In this document: positions 48,540 to 60,929 of the stretch, in pieces
Numbering within the stretch: the stretch's first letter is position 1
Layout of the letters: every line of letters starts with the position of its first letter
NCBI RefSeq assembly: GCF_047511655.1
Contig: NC_133403.1
Span: 15,125,014 to 15,189,013, forward strand
DNA: 64,000 bases
Origin: Castor canadensis
Taxonomy: Eukaryota > Chordata > Mammalia > Rodentia > Castoridae
Direction: 5' to 3'
Position numbers and translations under genes: made by a program
The notes under the pieces: generated by a model
What the model was told of the DNA's origin: nothing
Databases searched by the model: none
What the model saw: only the letters and a program-made list of their open reading frames with translations

Positions 48540-50000
48540 ACAAAACTTTGGAATGTATTTGAAAGACTTTCTTTTTAATTTATATTACCCTTTGCATAAA
48601 TTTTTACTTATTTAGGTTGGATAATTTAGGCCCAGTTAACCTGTGGCTACCTTGAACACCTTTATCATTGTGATGCCAGAAACACACTCTAAACTCTTTG
48701 TTTTCATTGTCAGTTTTAGGAATACAGTGTTTAGAAGCCAGCTGAAACCTTGGCAATATATTACCATTTCCATGTGATATATATTTGTTACATTTTCTAG
48801 GTTTGTATGGCATTTTGAGTTAATCCTAGACTCGAGAGTTTCATGAACATACATATATATTTAGAAATATCTTTTCAACAAGATTATTTTGATATATGGA
48901 GGAGGGAAATTTATAAATATGTCTCTTCAGGTATTTTTATGTGTTTTTAATCAATTTTAACAGGTGTTATTTCAACACTGTCACGCACATTTCTCAATAC
49001 ATTATCTTTCCACACAGATTATTTATTAACTCTTTCTTCACAGTATAACATTACATCTGAAAGCAGATTTACTTTGATTTTCTTCTTTCTGTCAGAGGTT
49101 CAGGGAAAATTTAATGCTTTTAGACAAGGTCCTTGCCCTCATCTTCTAAAGAAATGTCTTTGTGAGTTCTCTGTTATGTTCAATTTCTAGTATATTCTGG
49201 TTATCTTCATGTTCAGTGATTAGAATTCACATTGTGTCTTTTTTGCAGATGCTGACTAGATTTTAACTGGATCCTTTTTTTGGAATTATATCTGGATATT
49301 GACATCATTTAAAATTATTCAGACATATAGTGACTGTTTTGTTATGCCTTCTGGTTTTTTTCTTCTTTTCTGAAATGTACCAGTAATTGTCCCTTATGTA
49401 GTTTTCTAATATGGTCTTTTACTTACATTATATCTTCTTTGAAACTACTCATTCTTACTGTTTTTATACTATTGTATTTTGTACTGAGTCATATTTTTCC
49501 TTCTATGCTTCTCCATATTTTTCAGTTTGTCTCTATGAACTCATTTTATATCATGGACTTGGCCTATCCTAATACAAAGATTGTGGACCTCATTATTTCT
49601 TCCTTTATATCAACAGTTCTGAAGATATCAAGTTTGTGGCATATCCTATCCATATATTGGACTGAAATCCTACTTTGTTCAATCTGATTTTCGTTCCACA
49701 TGATGAAATTTTTATAATTTCTAGATAATAGTAGGGTTAATTATTTTCTTTGTTACTGAAGATATATTACATTCACAATGGGCTTGTGACATTGTTATGC
49801 CAGTATGTTACAGAATTGATTATGTTTTGTGGATGGAATTATTTCATTTTTCCTTAAAAATACATTAGTCTATTTATTCAGTTTCACCTTTTATATGTAA
49901 TTTTTTTATTTGAAAATTTTCTCTTTTTATCTCCATAATTTCAATGTGCTTATTTCATAAATTGTGGAATGTATTTAAGAATGGGTTTCCTTTAAATGTA
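48540..50000 (+). repeat. Array 2 unit a
   Basis: First of three complete units. Core near 48640-48700 (CCTGTGGCTACCTTGAACAC), then GAAGCCAGCTGAAACCTTGG at about 48735. Confidence 0.7.
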
Positions 50001-51550
50001 TTTGTCTCTTTCTGTAATCTGTACTAGCATATATAGGCAAGTTTTAGTTTAACTTTCCTGTGGCTATCTTTATTTTATTTGTCATTGTGGTGTCAGACAA
50101 TCCCTAAATGTTCTTTTTTGTTCTGTTAACCTTCATATACATAGTGCTTAGCAGTCAGCTGAAACCGTTTCATTAATTTAGTTTCCATGTATTGTGTATT
50201 TATTACATTTTCTAGATTTCTATGGAGATTTCTGTTTATCTTGGATTTGTGAAAATTTATAGAGTGCACGTCTGAGTTTAGGTGTAACTTTTCTTCATGA
50301 TTACTCTGGTAAGCAGATGGTAATTTTAAGGCATGTATCTTTGGCTTCTTTTTTTCCATTTTTGTGATGGAATGTATAAGGATTGTTATTCATGAAGTTC
50401 ATTGCACACATCACAAAGTTTTATTGCTTTATCCACATTACCAAATTTTTAACACTTTCATCACAGGATAATTTATAACTAAAGATTGGTAATCAGTTTG
50501 TTTTTCTTTTCATTTCATTTTTTGTCTACATTTCTAGCTCTCTTGAGTGAATGTTGATGATTTTAGGCTAGGCCCATCATAAAGCTTGGGACATGAGCTG
50601 AGTTCCTTTTAAGATGTTTTTGTGAACTCCCAGATTTTGCTTAAATTCTTATATGTCCAGTTTATGTACAGGTCCATAGTGATAGAAAAAACTAGGTTAT
50701 AGCAACCTGATAATATGGCAACCTGATAATTCACATTTTCCACTCAGTTTTAGCTCTGGAGACACTGACTGGATTTTAAACAATCCCTTCTCTCATGAAA
50801 AATGTATTCTATCCAGGTGTTGGCACATTTCCATAATTGTTATTTTGTTAGGTGTAGCTAATTTTTTATTCATGCCTAGTGAATTTTTACTTCATTTTTA
50901 GAATATAGTGTTACATTCCCCTGCCTTCCACAGGTTGTTAATTACTTCCCTTTCTATTATATTTTCTTTGAATTTGGTCCTTTTCTATCATTAGCATACA
51001 AGTGTATTTTCTACCATGATAACTTTGTGCCTGTTTTCTTTCTGTATATTAGTGTGAGTTTCTACCAATCTCAATAAACATATATCATATCCCAGTTTGG
51101 CCTTTCCTGCCACATGGAATTGTATTCCTTCTCTTCTATCCTTTTTAATCAAAGACCAAACTTTCTGCAATATTCTTGGGTTTCTTGTTAGAAAGAGAGT
51201 AGGGTGAAAGTCAACTTACTTCATTATAATTTATCAAATTCTCAGGGATAATATTGATTTGTTTTATGGATTGGGATGATTTAAATTTTTCTTTCTGAAG
51301 AAAATTGAAATAAGATCTAAATATTGTGCCATGTTGGTTTTTTGTATATGTAACAGTATTGATTAATTGATTTTAGGTTCTTTTTGTCCTTAAAACACAA
51401 TATTCAATTCTCAATCTTATATCACAGAATAATGTTTTTATTTTTGAATATCTTTTATTTTAAAATTTTATGCATCTCAATGTTAAATACTAGTTTAATC
51501 TCAATATATACTTCCTGAGAAGTGAAACACAATTTAAGAAGTTTCTTTCA
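50001..51550 (+). repeat. Array 2 unit b
   Basis: Core near 50060-50110 (CCTGTGGCTATCTTTATTTT), then GCAGTCAGCTGAAACCG at about 50150. Good alignment with unit a over both landmarks. Confidence 0.7.
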
Positions 51551-53040
51551 AATTTTTATGTTCTTTTGTGTAAATCTTCCAGTAAAATTGGCTATTATTG
51601 GTGCTTGTCATCTATGGACACCTTGATTTATTTCTCACCAAAATATGAGAAAATTTCTCTCAATTCTATGGTGTTTTCATAATCTTCACATACACATCAT
51701 TTAGCAATAAGCAGACACTACACAAATACTTTTGCATGTACTAAATATTTTGTTGTTTTTTATAGACTTTTATAGCATTTTGACTTTACACTAGGACTTT
51801 ACCCTAGAAAGTTCTAGGACTGTTACTAAATTTTGAATTAATCTCTCATATTTACTTTGTATTAATTTATGTTTATGAATATGTGTCTTCTGGGTGTTTT
51901 CCATGTTGTGGGGATAGATTTCTTAATGATTATTAATATGCTACTCTAATGTCTCCTTCTAAATATACAATTAATCCATGCAAATTATTGGATTTTAACT
52001 TAGTGTATCTTGATACTTTATAACAATTTCTGGAAGCATTTTTCCTTGGATTTTGTCTGTATATTTGTATCAACACTTGGATGAAAATATCATGTGTGGT
52101 CAGGCCTATGCTGATGCTTAGAGCATGTCCTCAATTTAGGAGATTTCCTTGTGAATTCTGATTCCCTCAAATATTAACATGGCATTTATCATTCTCACAT
52201 GCACTGCAGTTACGACTTGGTTATGACCACTTGAAATTTTACCTTCTCCACTTAATTTTTCCTTTAAAGATGCTCATCTGAGTTTAGCCAGATCTTTTTC
52301 TTCTGATTATTAGAGTATGTTATATTATAGAATTGGCATTTTTATTAATAAGTAAAATATGTGGCAGTGAGATTTTTGTTCATACCTTCTAAAGTTTGAT
52401 ATGTAATATCTAGGTTCAATTCATAATTGTCTCTTTTATTTAGTCTCTGATAAATACTTTTCCCACCACATAGTCTACTTTGAAATTTGTCATTTCTTAC
52501 TCTTTCTATATCAATGCATTTTCTACTGATAAAGACAAGTATTTACTTTCTAGGATTTTCTATGAATTCCTATGTCTACAAACAAACTTTATATGAAGGT
52601 CTTGTCCCTTACTGTCATGTAGAACTAAGGTCCATCTTTGCTGGGCTTTTATTCCTGTGGTTTGAAGATCCTCCATATTCAAGATGTTCTGATAGTCTCT
52701 GTATACACAGTCTGAAAGGCAACTTATTTCACTGTGGTTTTGAACTCTCTAAGGGACCTTATTTTTTTTGTTCTTTTCTATTGTGCTCCTGTTCAAATTG
52801 ATCTTTCTTGTGAACGTTAGAGTAGAGTTTATATAGGTAGTGGCATAATGATATTATGACTTTTTGTATATGTTACATAATTGATCAATCCATTTCATTT
52901 AATTTATCCCTAAATATGTAATGGTCTCCTTTTTTGTTTTTATCTGACAAATGTTGTTAATGTTATTTTTTCTCACTTCAAAATTTAATTTGTTTTCTAT
53001 TTAATATCAATATATGTTTCCTAAGTAGTGTAATGTATAT
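51551..53040 (+). repeat. Array 2 unit c
   Basis: More diverged core near 51610-51660. The TTTTATAGCATTTTGACTTT block (about 51765) and the third landmark (52100-52160) still align. Confidence 0.65.
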
Positions 53041-53400
53041 TGAGATGAGTTTTCTTTTAAAATTTGTGTTTCCAAGTTTGTAAAACAATTGATATTTTGG
53101 CGATTTATGGCACAGGGTACTTGTGACCACCTTGAATTTTCAATCAGTATGATGTCAGTAACTTCCTCACAATGCTATGTACTTTCCCTTACATAGATGT
53201 TATCAGCCAGCTGACTCTAGTCCAATCGTATGCTCTCATAAAAGTAAGATTTGGTTGTAATTGATAGATGTTTATAGTATTCTGTATTGATCCTGGACCT
53301 TTGAGCATTCTAGGAGTGTACACCTACATTTAACATTTTTTCATGATTATTCTGGATTGTGGAGGATCATTTAACTGTGTCTTTGGGAAGTCCTGGGTGG
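53041..53400 (+). repeat. Array 2 unit d (partial)
   Basis: Core near 53115-53170 (TTGTGACCACCTTGAATTTT, then GATGTCAGTAACTTCC) and the second landmark (ATCAGCCAGCTGACTC). Similarity is lost after about 53370. Confidence 0.7.
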
Positions 53401-55080
53401 TGATGATAAAATGTATTAAGAAAATCAGTAAGATCTTTCTGCCACCTTGTATCCTGCTGAATGTAAAAGTGCAGGCAATTGCTCTTTGTGTACTGTCCGT
53501 AAGCAAGAAAATGAAGGGCCCATAGTGAAAGCGAAAAATGAAGCATCAGAATGAAAGGGAAAGAAAGTGAAAGGGCAAAGCATTAGGATAGGGCAGGTCT
53601 GAAATGTCTTACTTTAATTCTGTCATAGGCATCCAGTGCCTGTGGTTCTTAACTGGATGAGCAGAAGTCCTTTCTCTTCCCTGGGCTTGAGGAAGCAGGC
53701 TTCCCCGAGCACTGCTGTAGTTCCTCACTCTGGGCACCACTTGCCTCACATGCAGAAAACAAACTACTGAGACACCAGTTTGATGCTGAGCGACCCACAG
53801 TGTTGTCTCCAGAGAAGAGCAGTCCCAAATGTCAGTGGCTGTCATATTTTATTAAGTGAATCATTGGACCTTAATATCAGTTTGCTATTCAGCAGGGCAG
53901 AAAGGCAAATTCAGTAACAAAGGGCTTTTCAGAAGTAAATATAGTGAAGACATCTGTATATGTAGTTTCTTGAGGAATTTTCTATGGCATTACTGGCAGG
54001 CCACAGAACAATAATAGTTTAGTGCCTTTTAGGATGTTGTGTGCAAAGTCCCAAGGAAAAGACACTTGGCTGACTTTTCAGCTTTTCCTGCAAACCTGCC
54101 CCTAAGGCCTGCAGTTTCTCTAAACCTATCCCAACATGTAAGGTTTACATAAAACAAGGAACACCATGTTTACCTGCTGTGACTCAACATGTAGGTGTGG
54201 TGGCCAGGGCCAGAGGCAGGGCTCTGACACTTAGACACACTGTGTTGTCTGAGGGTTGGCCAAGCTGATACAATTCCAATTTCTCTGTATATCATGATGA
54301 AAAAATTGCTTAAAAATCTTGAGCAATATGTGGAGGTGATCAAGAAGAGCCACTGCTGAGCCATAGAGAATGTGTATTGAAGTGTTTTTTAAGTCAGCTT
54401 TGTTGGAGTTTGTTTGGTTTGATTGTTGTATTTCTTCTCCAGACAGACGGTCTTGAATGTTTTCTTCCTCAAAATGTTTTACTTTCCTTTCTCTGTTTGT
54501 TTTTCTTTCCAGATAGGGTTGCTTTATGTAGCCCAGGCTATCCTCAAACTCATGATCCTCTTGCACAAAGCTCATATGTACTGGGGTTATGAACACACAA
54601 ATTCCCACTACGCTCTGCTGTGTTGGAAGTTCTAAAGAACAATCCCAGATGAGGCTTTCAGAATCTTCTTCTTGCGAGAAACCATGACAAGTAGTTGTCA
54701 TCCAAACTTGCCCACAACACCTAAGACTTGGGAGAATTCCATTCTCTTCAAAGTCCTCAAACTATTTCTAAGATTGCCAGACCTTCCTTCCTGAAGACTG
54801 GGGAACCCTTAAAGCCATATACCAGCTCAGGTTTTAAAGGGATTTGAGGCCCTGTAACGTCAGCCTTCATTCTTTAGATTAGATAAATATTTACAAATAT
54901 GACATTCTAGTGAATGTCTTGTTACAAAGAGAACAGATTGCTGTTGAATTTATGGAAACAACTATATTGCCAAGAAAATAATAGTCACAAATTGTTTCCA
55001 AATCCTGGAAATAAGGGGGAGGAAAAGTAATTGCTTCATCTTTGTTCACAGAAGTTATGATTTACCAAATGGCCCTAAGC
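53401..55080. other. Unassigned DNA between array 2 and L1 pieces
   Basis: GC content rises after 53.5 kb. No gene was recognised; the minus frame 54231-54701 resembles no protein I know and overlaps a SINE. A B1 SINE lies at 54505-54602. A TTTTATTAAG at about 53850 could be a reverse LTR polyadenylation site, but I cannot support an LTR. Confidence 0.4.
54505..54602 (-). mobile_element. B1-type SINE fragment
   Basis: Reverse-oriented: AGATAGGGTTGCTTTATGTA, GCCCAGGCTATCCTCAAACT, CATGATCCTCTTGC and a degraded final part. Confidence 0.75.
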
Positions 55081-57290
55081 CACAGATAGCATAATTCAAA
55101 ACACATGAACAAATAAACTTCACTAAGGAAGTGAAAGTTCTCTTCAATGAAAATAAAAAAAACTTTGCTGAAATAAATTGAAGAAGACACTAGAAGATGG
55201 AAATACATTGCATGTTCATTGATTGACAGAATTAACATTGTGAAAATGTCTGTACTACTGAAAGTAATCTACACATTCAATGCAATTCTGATCAAAATCC
55301 CTATGTCAATCTGTGTAGAAAAGGAAAAATTAATCCTAAAACACATGAGAACATAAAAGACACTCAACAGCCAAAACACAAAGAGCCATGCTGGAGGTAT
55401 CATAATACTAGATTTAAAATTATACTGTGGAGACATAGTAACAAAAACAGCAACAATATGATAGTAACAAAGACCAATGGAAAAGAATAGGAGACACAGA
55501 AATAAACACACTGAGCAAAGAGCAATATGATTTTTGACAAAAGAACCAAGAACATACAATGCATAAAAGATAGCTTCTTCAACAAATGGCACTGGAAAGA
55601 CTGGATATCTACATGTAGAATGCTGAAACTCTACAGTGATCACTCAACATATACAAAACTCATTCAAAACAAATTAAAGATCTTAATGTAATATCTGAAT
55701 CCTTGAAAGTAGTACAGGAAACTTAGGGAAAATTCTGGAAGATGTAAGCACAAGTTATTATTTTCTGAATGGAACTTCAATTGCCCAGGAAATAAGAGCA
55801 AGAATAAAAAAATGGGGTTGAAGTAGCTTAAAAAGCTCATGTGCATCAAGGAAATAATTAACAGGATCAAGAGACATCTCATAGAATGGGAGAAAAGCCT
55901 TGCTGGCTATTCAACACATGAAAGATTACTATCTGGAACATACAAAGATCTCAAAAAAATTTAAAGAGCAAGTAATCTATTTAATAAATGGGCAAATGAA
56001 CTGAACAGACAACTTTCAGGGGAAGTATAAATAAGTAATTAAAAAGGCAGAAATGTTCAACATCTTTAGCCATAAAGGATATGCAAATGAAAACTACAAT
56101 GAAATTCCATTTCACCCTACTCAGAATGGCAAACATCAAGAAAACAGGCACCAAGAAATGCTAGTGAGTATATGTGGGGGAAAGGAACCCATATACACTG
56201 TTGGTTTTGAATACAAACTAGGGCAGCCTCTATGGAAATTAGTAAGGAGGGTAAAAAAAAAAAGACCCAAAATAGATGCCTCTTTCATGTCCCCTCTTAG
56301 GATCAGGAATTCCAGGGATATAGGTTCAATAGACTCTGTTCTGATTCTCTTTCCTGAGGAATTAAATCTCCCTCCTTATTTCTTCCCTCTGGAAATCTCC
56401 CAGGCTGACTTTGCTGTTTCACCCTCTGCCTTTTACTCCCCAGACTTTCTTTCCTTTTGCACTGTTGGTTAAAGTCCAGGTAGGTTCAGGAGTCTTCCAT
56501 TTGTCTTCTCTCTCTTCCCAGCCTATCAGGAAATAGAATAAGTTTCTGTACTTGGGGAGAGATGCTTAATTTTTGGTTCCACCACTTTTGGCCTCTGGGG
56601 GTCCAAAACAGAAATATGCCCCACTTGTTATCTGTTCTGTGTTTGGATGTTGTATGCAACATAGCTTTATGTTCCATCTGAAAGCACTTTGGAAAAACCT
56701 CAAGGTCTCAGACACCTCAGGAGGGGGTGGAGTAGTGCTGCCATGTGGTAGGTGCCATCATGCCTCCCACAGTAGCGCAACTGCACAGGGACCATCTCCG
56801 CTGCCATCATGGCATTAGGAGGGCAGTCATGGGGACTATAAACCATCTTGTTACCCTCTAGGGAGGTCTGCAATTAATCTGTGGCTGAAGGCAAGCTCAA
56901 GAAAAAAGGATCACAGGTCATGTTTTCTCTCATATTTGGAAGTTAGTTCTATAAGTTAAATGTATATAGAGAAGTATACATGATCATATATATAGTGAAA
57001 AAGAGAATAACATTGTATTACTGAATCTGTCTTAATGGGGCTATAGGAGGTGGGAAAGATAAAGAAATCATTAAAGAATGAAAAATATTGGGACAACCCA
57101 GCTATATATGAATATAATATAATGCACTGTAGAGGAAGCTGTTGAATGTTAGGGGAATATGGTGATTGACAGTGAGTGAGTAATGGAGGGGAGAGAATTA
57201 ATTTGAAAAAAATGCATGATATATACTGATCTGAAGTAGCAAGGCTAAACTTCCTTACAATATCAATACACACTTAATTTTTAAAATATA
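55080..57290 (+). mobile_element. Older L1, 3' half of ORF2 and start of 3' UTR, interrupted
   Basis: Matches the same part of L1 copy 2 (about 9280-10800): the CATTGATTGACAGAATTAAC and CATTCAATGCAATTCTGATC blocks near 55215-55295, and a frame at 56053-56250 covering the AGCCATAAAGGATATGCAAA stretch. The L1 resumes at about 56885 (CAGGTCATGTTTTCTCTCAT). Many stops. A different, unidentified sequence of about 620 bases sits in between. Confidence 0.8.
56262..56880. mobile_element. Unidentified insertion inside the L1
   Basis: Pyrimidine-rich on the left (CTCTTTCCTGAGGAATTAAA region) and GC-richer on the right. The L1 sequence stops before it and resumes after it, so it behaves as an insertion. 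I do not recognise the family; an LTR is possible. Confidence 0.45.
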
Positions 57291-57299
57291 GGGCAGGAA

Positions 57300-57890
57300 A
57301 GAAAATTTGCACCAGCCTGCGTGGGTATGCTGCTTCAGCCTGACTAAGAGTCATGGGGAACAACAAATAAAACACACACAAACATACAGACATACAACAT
57401 AAAACAGAATGCTGGTATCAGGAAGGCTACATGTTCCTGGTGGGAAACGTGAGCACCTACCTGAGCCAGAGTGTTTATTTTATTAGGTCAGTACAAGGAA
57501 AAGACTCAGGTAAAAATCAAGCTTTAACAATTCTTGCTGCAAAGTGAAAGGAATGAGTTTTGGTGGGCTAATTATCCTGAGGCTAATGAAGCTTAACTAC
57601 AACACATCAGTTCTGGAATCATGAAGTCATGCAGGACACCTTATCTAAGGTGTTGATTAATCTGGCATCAGGGAGTCTCCTAAAAGTTCTGGTACTTTAT
57701 CTAGTTTTCTATCAGGGGGCTGGTATGCAGACACAGCAGGTTGTACCCTTCAAGGAGATGTGAAAGCAAAGGTCAAGATACCAGGTACTGGGGAAATTAT
57801 GGTAGAAGAGTCTGTGCAAACTTCTACATGGAGATGCTGTGCAAACTCCTATATGGAAATGCAGTGCAAACCCCATTATTCCCAGTCCAG
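57300..57890 (-). mobile_element. Possible solo LTR, reverse orientation
   Basis: Read on the - strand, it has three GTTTGCAC-type repeats at its 5' side (57805-57875) and an AATAAAATAAAC polyadenylation-like site near 57475-57485. It sits between two L1 3' parts. No internal retroviral genes are seen. I could not fix the ends or target-site duplication. Confidence 0.4.
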
Positions 57891-58195
57891 GGTCATGCCT
57901 GGTCCCCAACAAAAACTAAATCTTTTCCTGTGGTGGGTACAAGTGGGAGGGGGTGGGCATAAGGAAAGGGGCAAAGAGGGTGTATATGGTGGATGTGTTT
58001 TGTATCCATACGATATTAGAAAATAGAAGAATGAAACCTGTTGAAATTGTTCTAAGAAGGGAGAGAGAGGGAAACAGGGAGAATGATGGAGGGGGTAAAT
58101 CCAGCTAAGACATATTTTAAACACATATGTAAATATCACAATGTATCCTCTTGTACACCTATTACATTCTAAACAATCAAATAAAATAAAATTAC
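57891..58195 (+). mobile_element. L1 3' end (older family)
   Basis: GTGGGAGGGGGTGGGCATAA is followed by a GGGTGTATATGGTGG stretch and an A-rich AAATAAAATAAAA tail. It aligns with the L1 3' end at 63880-64000, so both come from the same family. Confidence 0.75.
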
Positions 58196-58520
58196 TATTT
58201 TACAAATTTTTTAAAAAAATCAGTGGCTAAGTGATCTGTCTGAGGTTACTCTAAATTAATATGCTTGCTTATATGTGTTATTTTTGCAAATATGCAAAAG
58301 CTATTTTAAAGAAAATTGGTTAACTCCATCAGGTCTAAGTAAAACCAGGCATTCAGGAAGCAACTCTTAGACTAGGGATCATGGAAAATGCTGGCTGTTT
58401 TAAAGCTCAAGTGGCTGTTATGGTTGCCTATTTGGGTGTTATAAATGGGGCTTACAGTTTGTTTTTGTATTTTATTTTTAAAAATCTTGTCTAAGGTCTA
58501 ATTTTAAATATATATTACAC

Positions 58521-58671
58521 CTTGAGTCATTCCACCAGCCCTCTTTTGTGATGTGTCTTTTGGAGATAAGGATTTACAGACTATTTGCCCAAGCTGGCTT
58601 TGTGCTGTGATCCTCCTGATCTCTGCCTCCTGAGTAGCTAGGCTTACAGGTGTGAGCCACCTGGGCCCGGC
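58521..58671 (-). mobile_element. Composite ID-B1 SINE
   Basis: Reverse orientation: a tRNA/ID-like part (CTTGAGTCATTCCACCAGCC), a spacer, then a B1-like part with CTGATCTCTGCCTCCTGAGT, AGCTAGGCTTACAGG and GTGAGCCACC. The dimer type helps place the genome outside mouse and rat. Confidence 0.8.
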
Positions 58672-59391
58672 TATAAAAATTTTTCAAACAAACATTTTTT
58701 AAAATCAGCAAATAGGTCTGTCAATTGTTAAATTGTTTTCAGTTCTTGGCTGTTCTGTCTTTTGTCATTACAGTTTTGATCCTTCTGGAACATTTACAGT
58801 CAAACCCATCCACTACTCAAATCTCCTCTTCCTGTGGAAATCTCCTTCCATATTCTCTTTCCCATAGACACAGTAGTACAGTGGCCTGTACAAGGTTCAG
58901 GAATTGAATCCTTGAACAAAGAAGCCTGGATTTCAGGCATCCACGAGGATGAAAGAAAAGCTACAACTGGTTTTCTAGCCCACTATGCAAAAGAGCAGAG
59001 AGGAGCCAGACTCATCAAGTATGCTCTTCCAAACACTCTTCAATGTCTTGCACTGGTGAATCAAGCTTGAGGTGTGTGTGCACATGCAATTTATTTTCAC
59101 TGTGGAGGTCTTTCCTAGAGGTCAGAATGTGGAAAAGGCCTGATTTGCCTGAGCACTCAAATGAGCACCTTAGAGTGGTGTGGAGAAACAAACCTTCAGT
59201 CACAAGAAATCCAACTGGGTCTTCCACATGGCATGAGAGAATTCTTCCACTGAACCACCAAATGCCCCACCCCTGAAATCTCCAGTTAGAATGTATTTGG
59301 AAAAGGCATCAAACCACTAACTGGTCAACACCTAAAATTGAAATGTGTCATAAAAACAAAATAGTTTGATCAAAGTTTCAGTAGTGCTTGA

Positions 59392-59466
59392 GTGTCTGTG
59401 GTGCAATTTGTTAGCACTTTCTGGTTATTAACCTAAAGGTTGGTGTTTAATGGCCACCCAGGGACA
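59392..59466 (+). pseudogene. tRNA-Asn-like pseudogene
   Basis: Follows the cytosolic tRNA-Asn order: GTGTCTGTGGTGCAATTTGT (acceptor and D-arm), TTAGCACTTTCTGG, an anticodon stem-loop with ATT in place of GTT, then AACCTAAAGGTTGG and CCACCCAGGGAC. The acceptor stem has one mismatch (position 3), the B box reads GTTTAATGG instead of GTTCGAGCC, and there is one extra base. The damaged B box argues against transcription. Confidence 0.82.
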
Positions 59467-59679
59467 TTTGGTGCAGATTTTAATCCTTCCTGTCTACATT
59501 GTGAAAATGTCTTCTAGCTCTTTCAGTATTCCTTTTCCTTGGTCTTTCTGCAATAGAGTGCAGGATAACTATGGAGCCTTTTAAATTGGCATTTCTTGAC
59601 ATTCCTTGATTTCAAATGACATCAGCACTAAGCCTGAGATAGATGAGGGAGAAGAAAATACACAGAACACACCACATGG

Positions 59680-60900
59680 CCTTTGGGTCTACAGGCTGTG
59701 ATCTTTCTGCTTTCTTTTTTCCAACATTCAGATTCCCTTCCTGTTTGTTTATATGTGTTGCCCTGGACAAGAAGAATAGGGAAAAGTACACTCATCTCAT
59801 CTTGTCAATGTAGGACATTTATTTCCCTTTCTTTGTCTTATCCCTTCACTTATAATGCTCATGGGAAATCCCAGTGGTCAGAGCGCACTTCCTTGTTTTG
59901 TTATCAAGCTTAGTGGAAGGCTTGTTGTTTTTTATTATTTTGGGGATATTTTTGTTTACCATTAAGAATTTTTTAGTAGCTATTCTTTATCAAGTAGTGG
60001 AAATTCCTTTCTCTTCCTTTTTTTCTGAGTAGTTTTACCACATATCGGCACAGAATTGTGTCAACACTTTTTCTTCATCAATAGAATAATTTTTGTCATT
60101 ATCTTTCTGGAGACTGTTTTCAAACTTTGAAGAAACCTTGTATCCTGAAAGAGTACCCAGTTCATAGTTTACATTTCCCTTTATACATTGCTGAAATCTC
60201 TTTGCTAACATTTGTTATGATTTTTTTCATCTCTATACTCATGAAGGATATTTTGTCTGTAGTTGTCTTCATTATTTATTCTATTTTTGTTGCCTGGTTT
60301 TGGAATCATGGCAATCATAGCTTCAGAGAAACAGTTGGGAAGTATTCACTTCTCCCTGATTTTCTGGAAGAGAGGGTGTAAAATGAGTGTAAATTCTTCC
60401 TTAATAAGTGGCAGAATTGGCCAGTGAAACCAGCTGGAGCTGGAGATTGTTTCCATGGATTTCATGGATTTTGATCTTACCAGTTGTAAGATCAAAAGAG
60501 CAAAAGGTCTGCTTTGCAGTGGGTGAAACTGGTCCAATTCATGTGGATTGTCAAATTTATGTGTATATAGTTATTTGTACTTTCCTTTATTATCTTCTTG
60601 ATACTGGGAAGACTGCCAGGACTGCAGATTCTGTTTCATTTCTGATTCCTGCAATTTGTGTCTTCTTTTCTTCTTGTTCTCCAACTCCTTGAAGTTTTTG
60701 CTTCTTTGCTTTTCTCTAATGTTTTTCTGTTTTCATGATCTTGGATTTCTGTTCTTAATTATTTTCCCCCTTCTGTATGCTTCTAGTTTCTATTCCATGC
60801 CCATTTCACTCTTTTTGAGGTCAGATCTTGGCTGAGACCCTTTCCTGTTTTCTAACAGGAGCCTAGAGAGCCTTGAATTCCTTCAGCACTGCACTCACTG
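59680..60900 (-). mobile_element. Older L1 fragment, ORF2 reverse transcriptase region
   Basis: Reverse-oriented. Recognisable by the run from GTAGTTTTACCACATATCGG (near 60030), TTTTTCATCTCTATACTCAT and CCTGGTTTTGGAATCATGGC (about 60295) to GCCAGTGAAACCAGCTGGAG (about 60420), then T-rich DNA up to about 60830. These match the complement of L1 ORF2 around the FADD and GPDGF regions. Heavily decayed. Confidence 0.75.
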
Positions 60901-60929
60901 CTTCTCACAACATGATCAATGGCATATTT

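Larger units (their letters stand above)
43600..53400 (+). repeat. Array 2: old AT-rich tandem array, period about 1.5 kb
   Basis: Four landmarks recur in order. First, a core with CTTGA, an AT-rich spacer and CATTGTGATGTCAGAAAC-like sequence (43745, 48670, 50090, 51630, 53150). Second, a CAGCTGA-type block followed by TTTCTAG and a TTCTAGGA-like stretch (43830-43930, 48740, 50150, 51715, 53200). Third, a block with TTGTGAACTC (49150, 50600, 52145). Fourth, a T-rich block with TATGAA (49440, 50960, 52480). Spacing between neighbours is 1.41-1.55 kb from 48.5 kb on. Copies are much more diverged than in array 1. No shared open frame. Confidence 0.7.

Noticed and set aside
54231..54701. A 156-residue minus-strand frame
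   Set aside because: It runs through a B1 SINE (54505-54602) and has no known domain or splice context.
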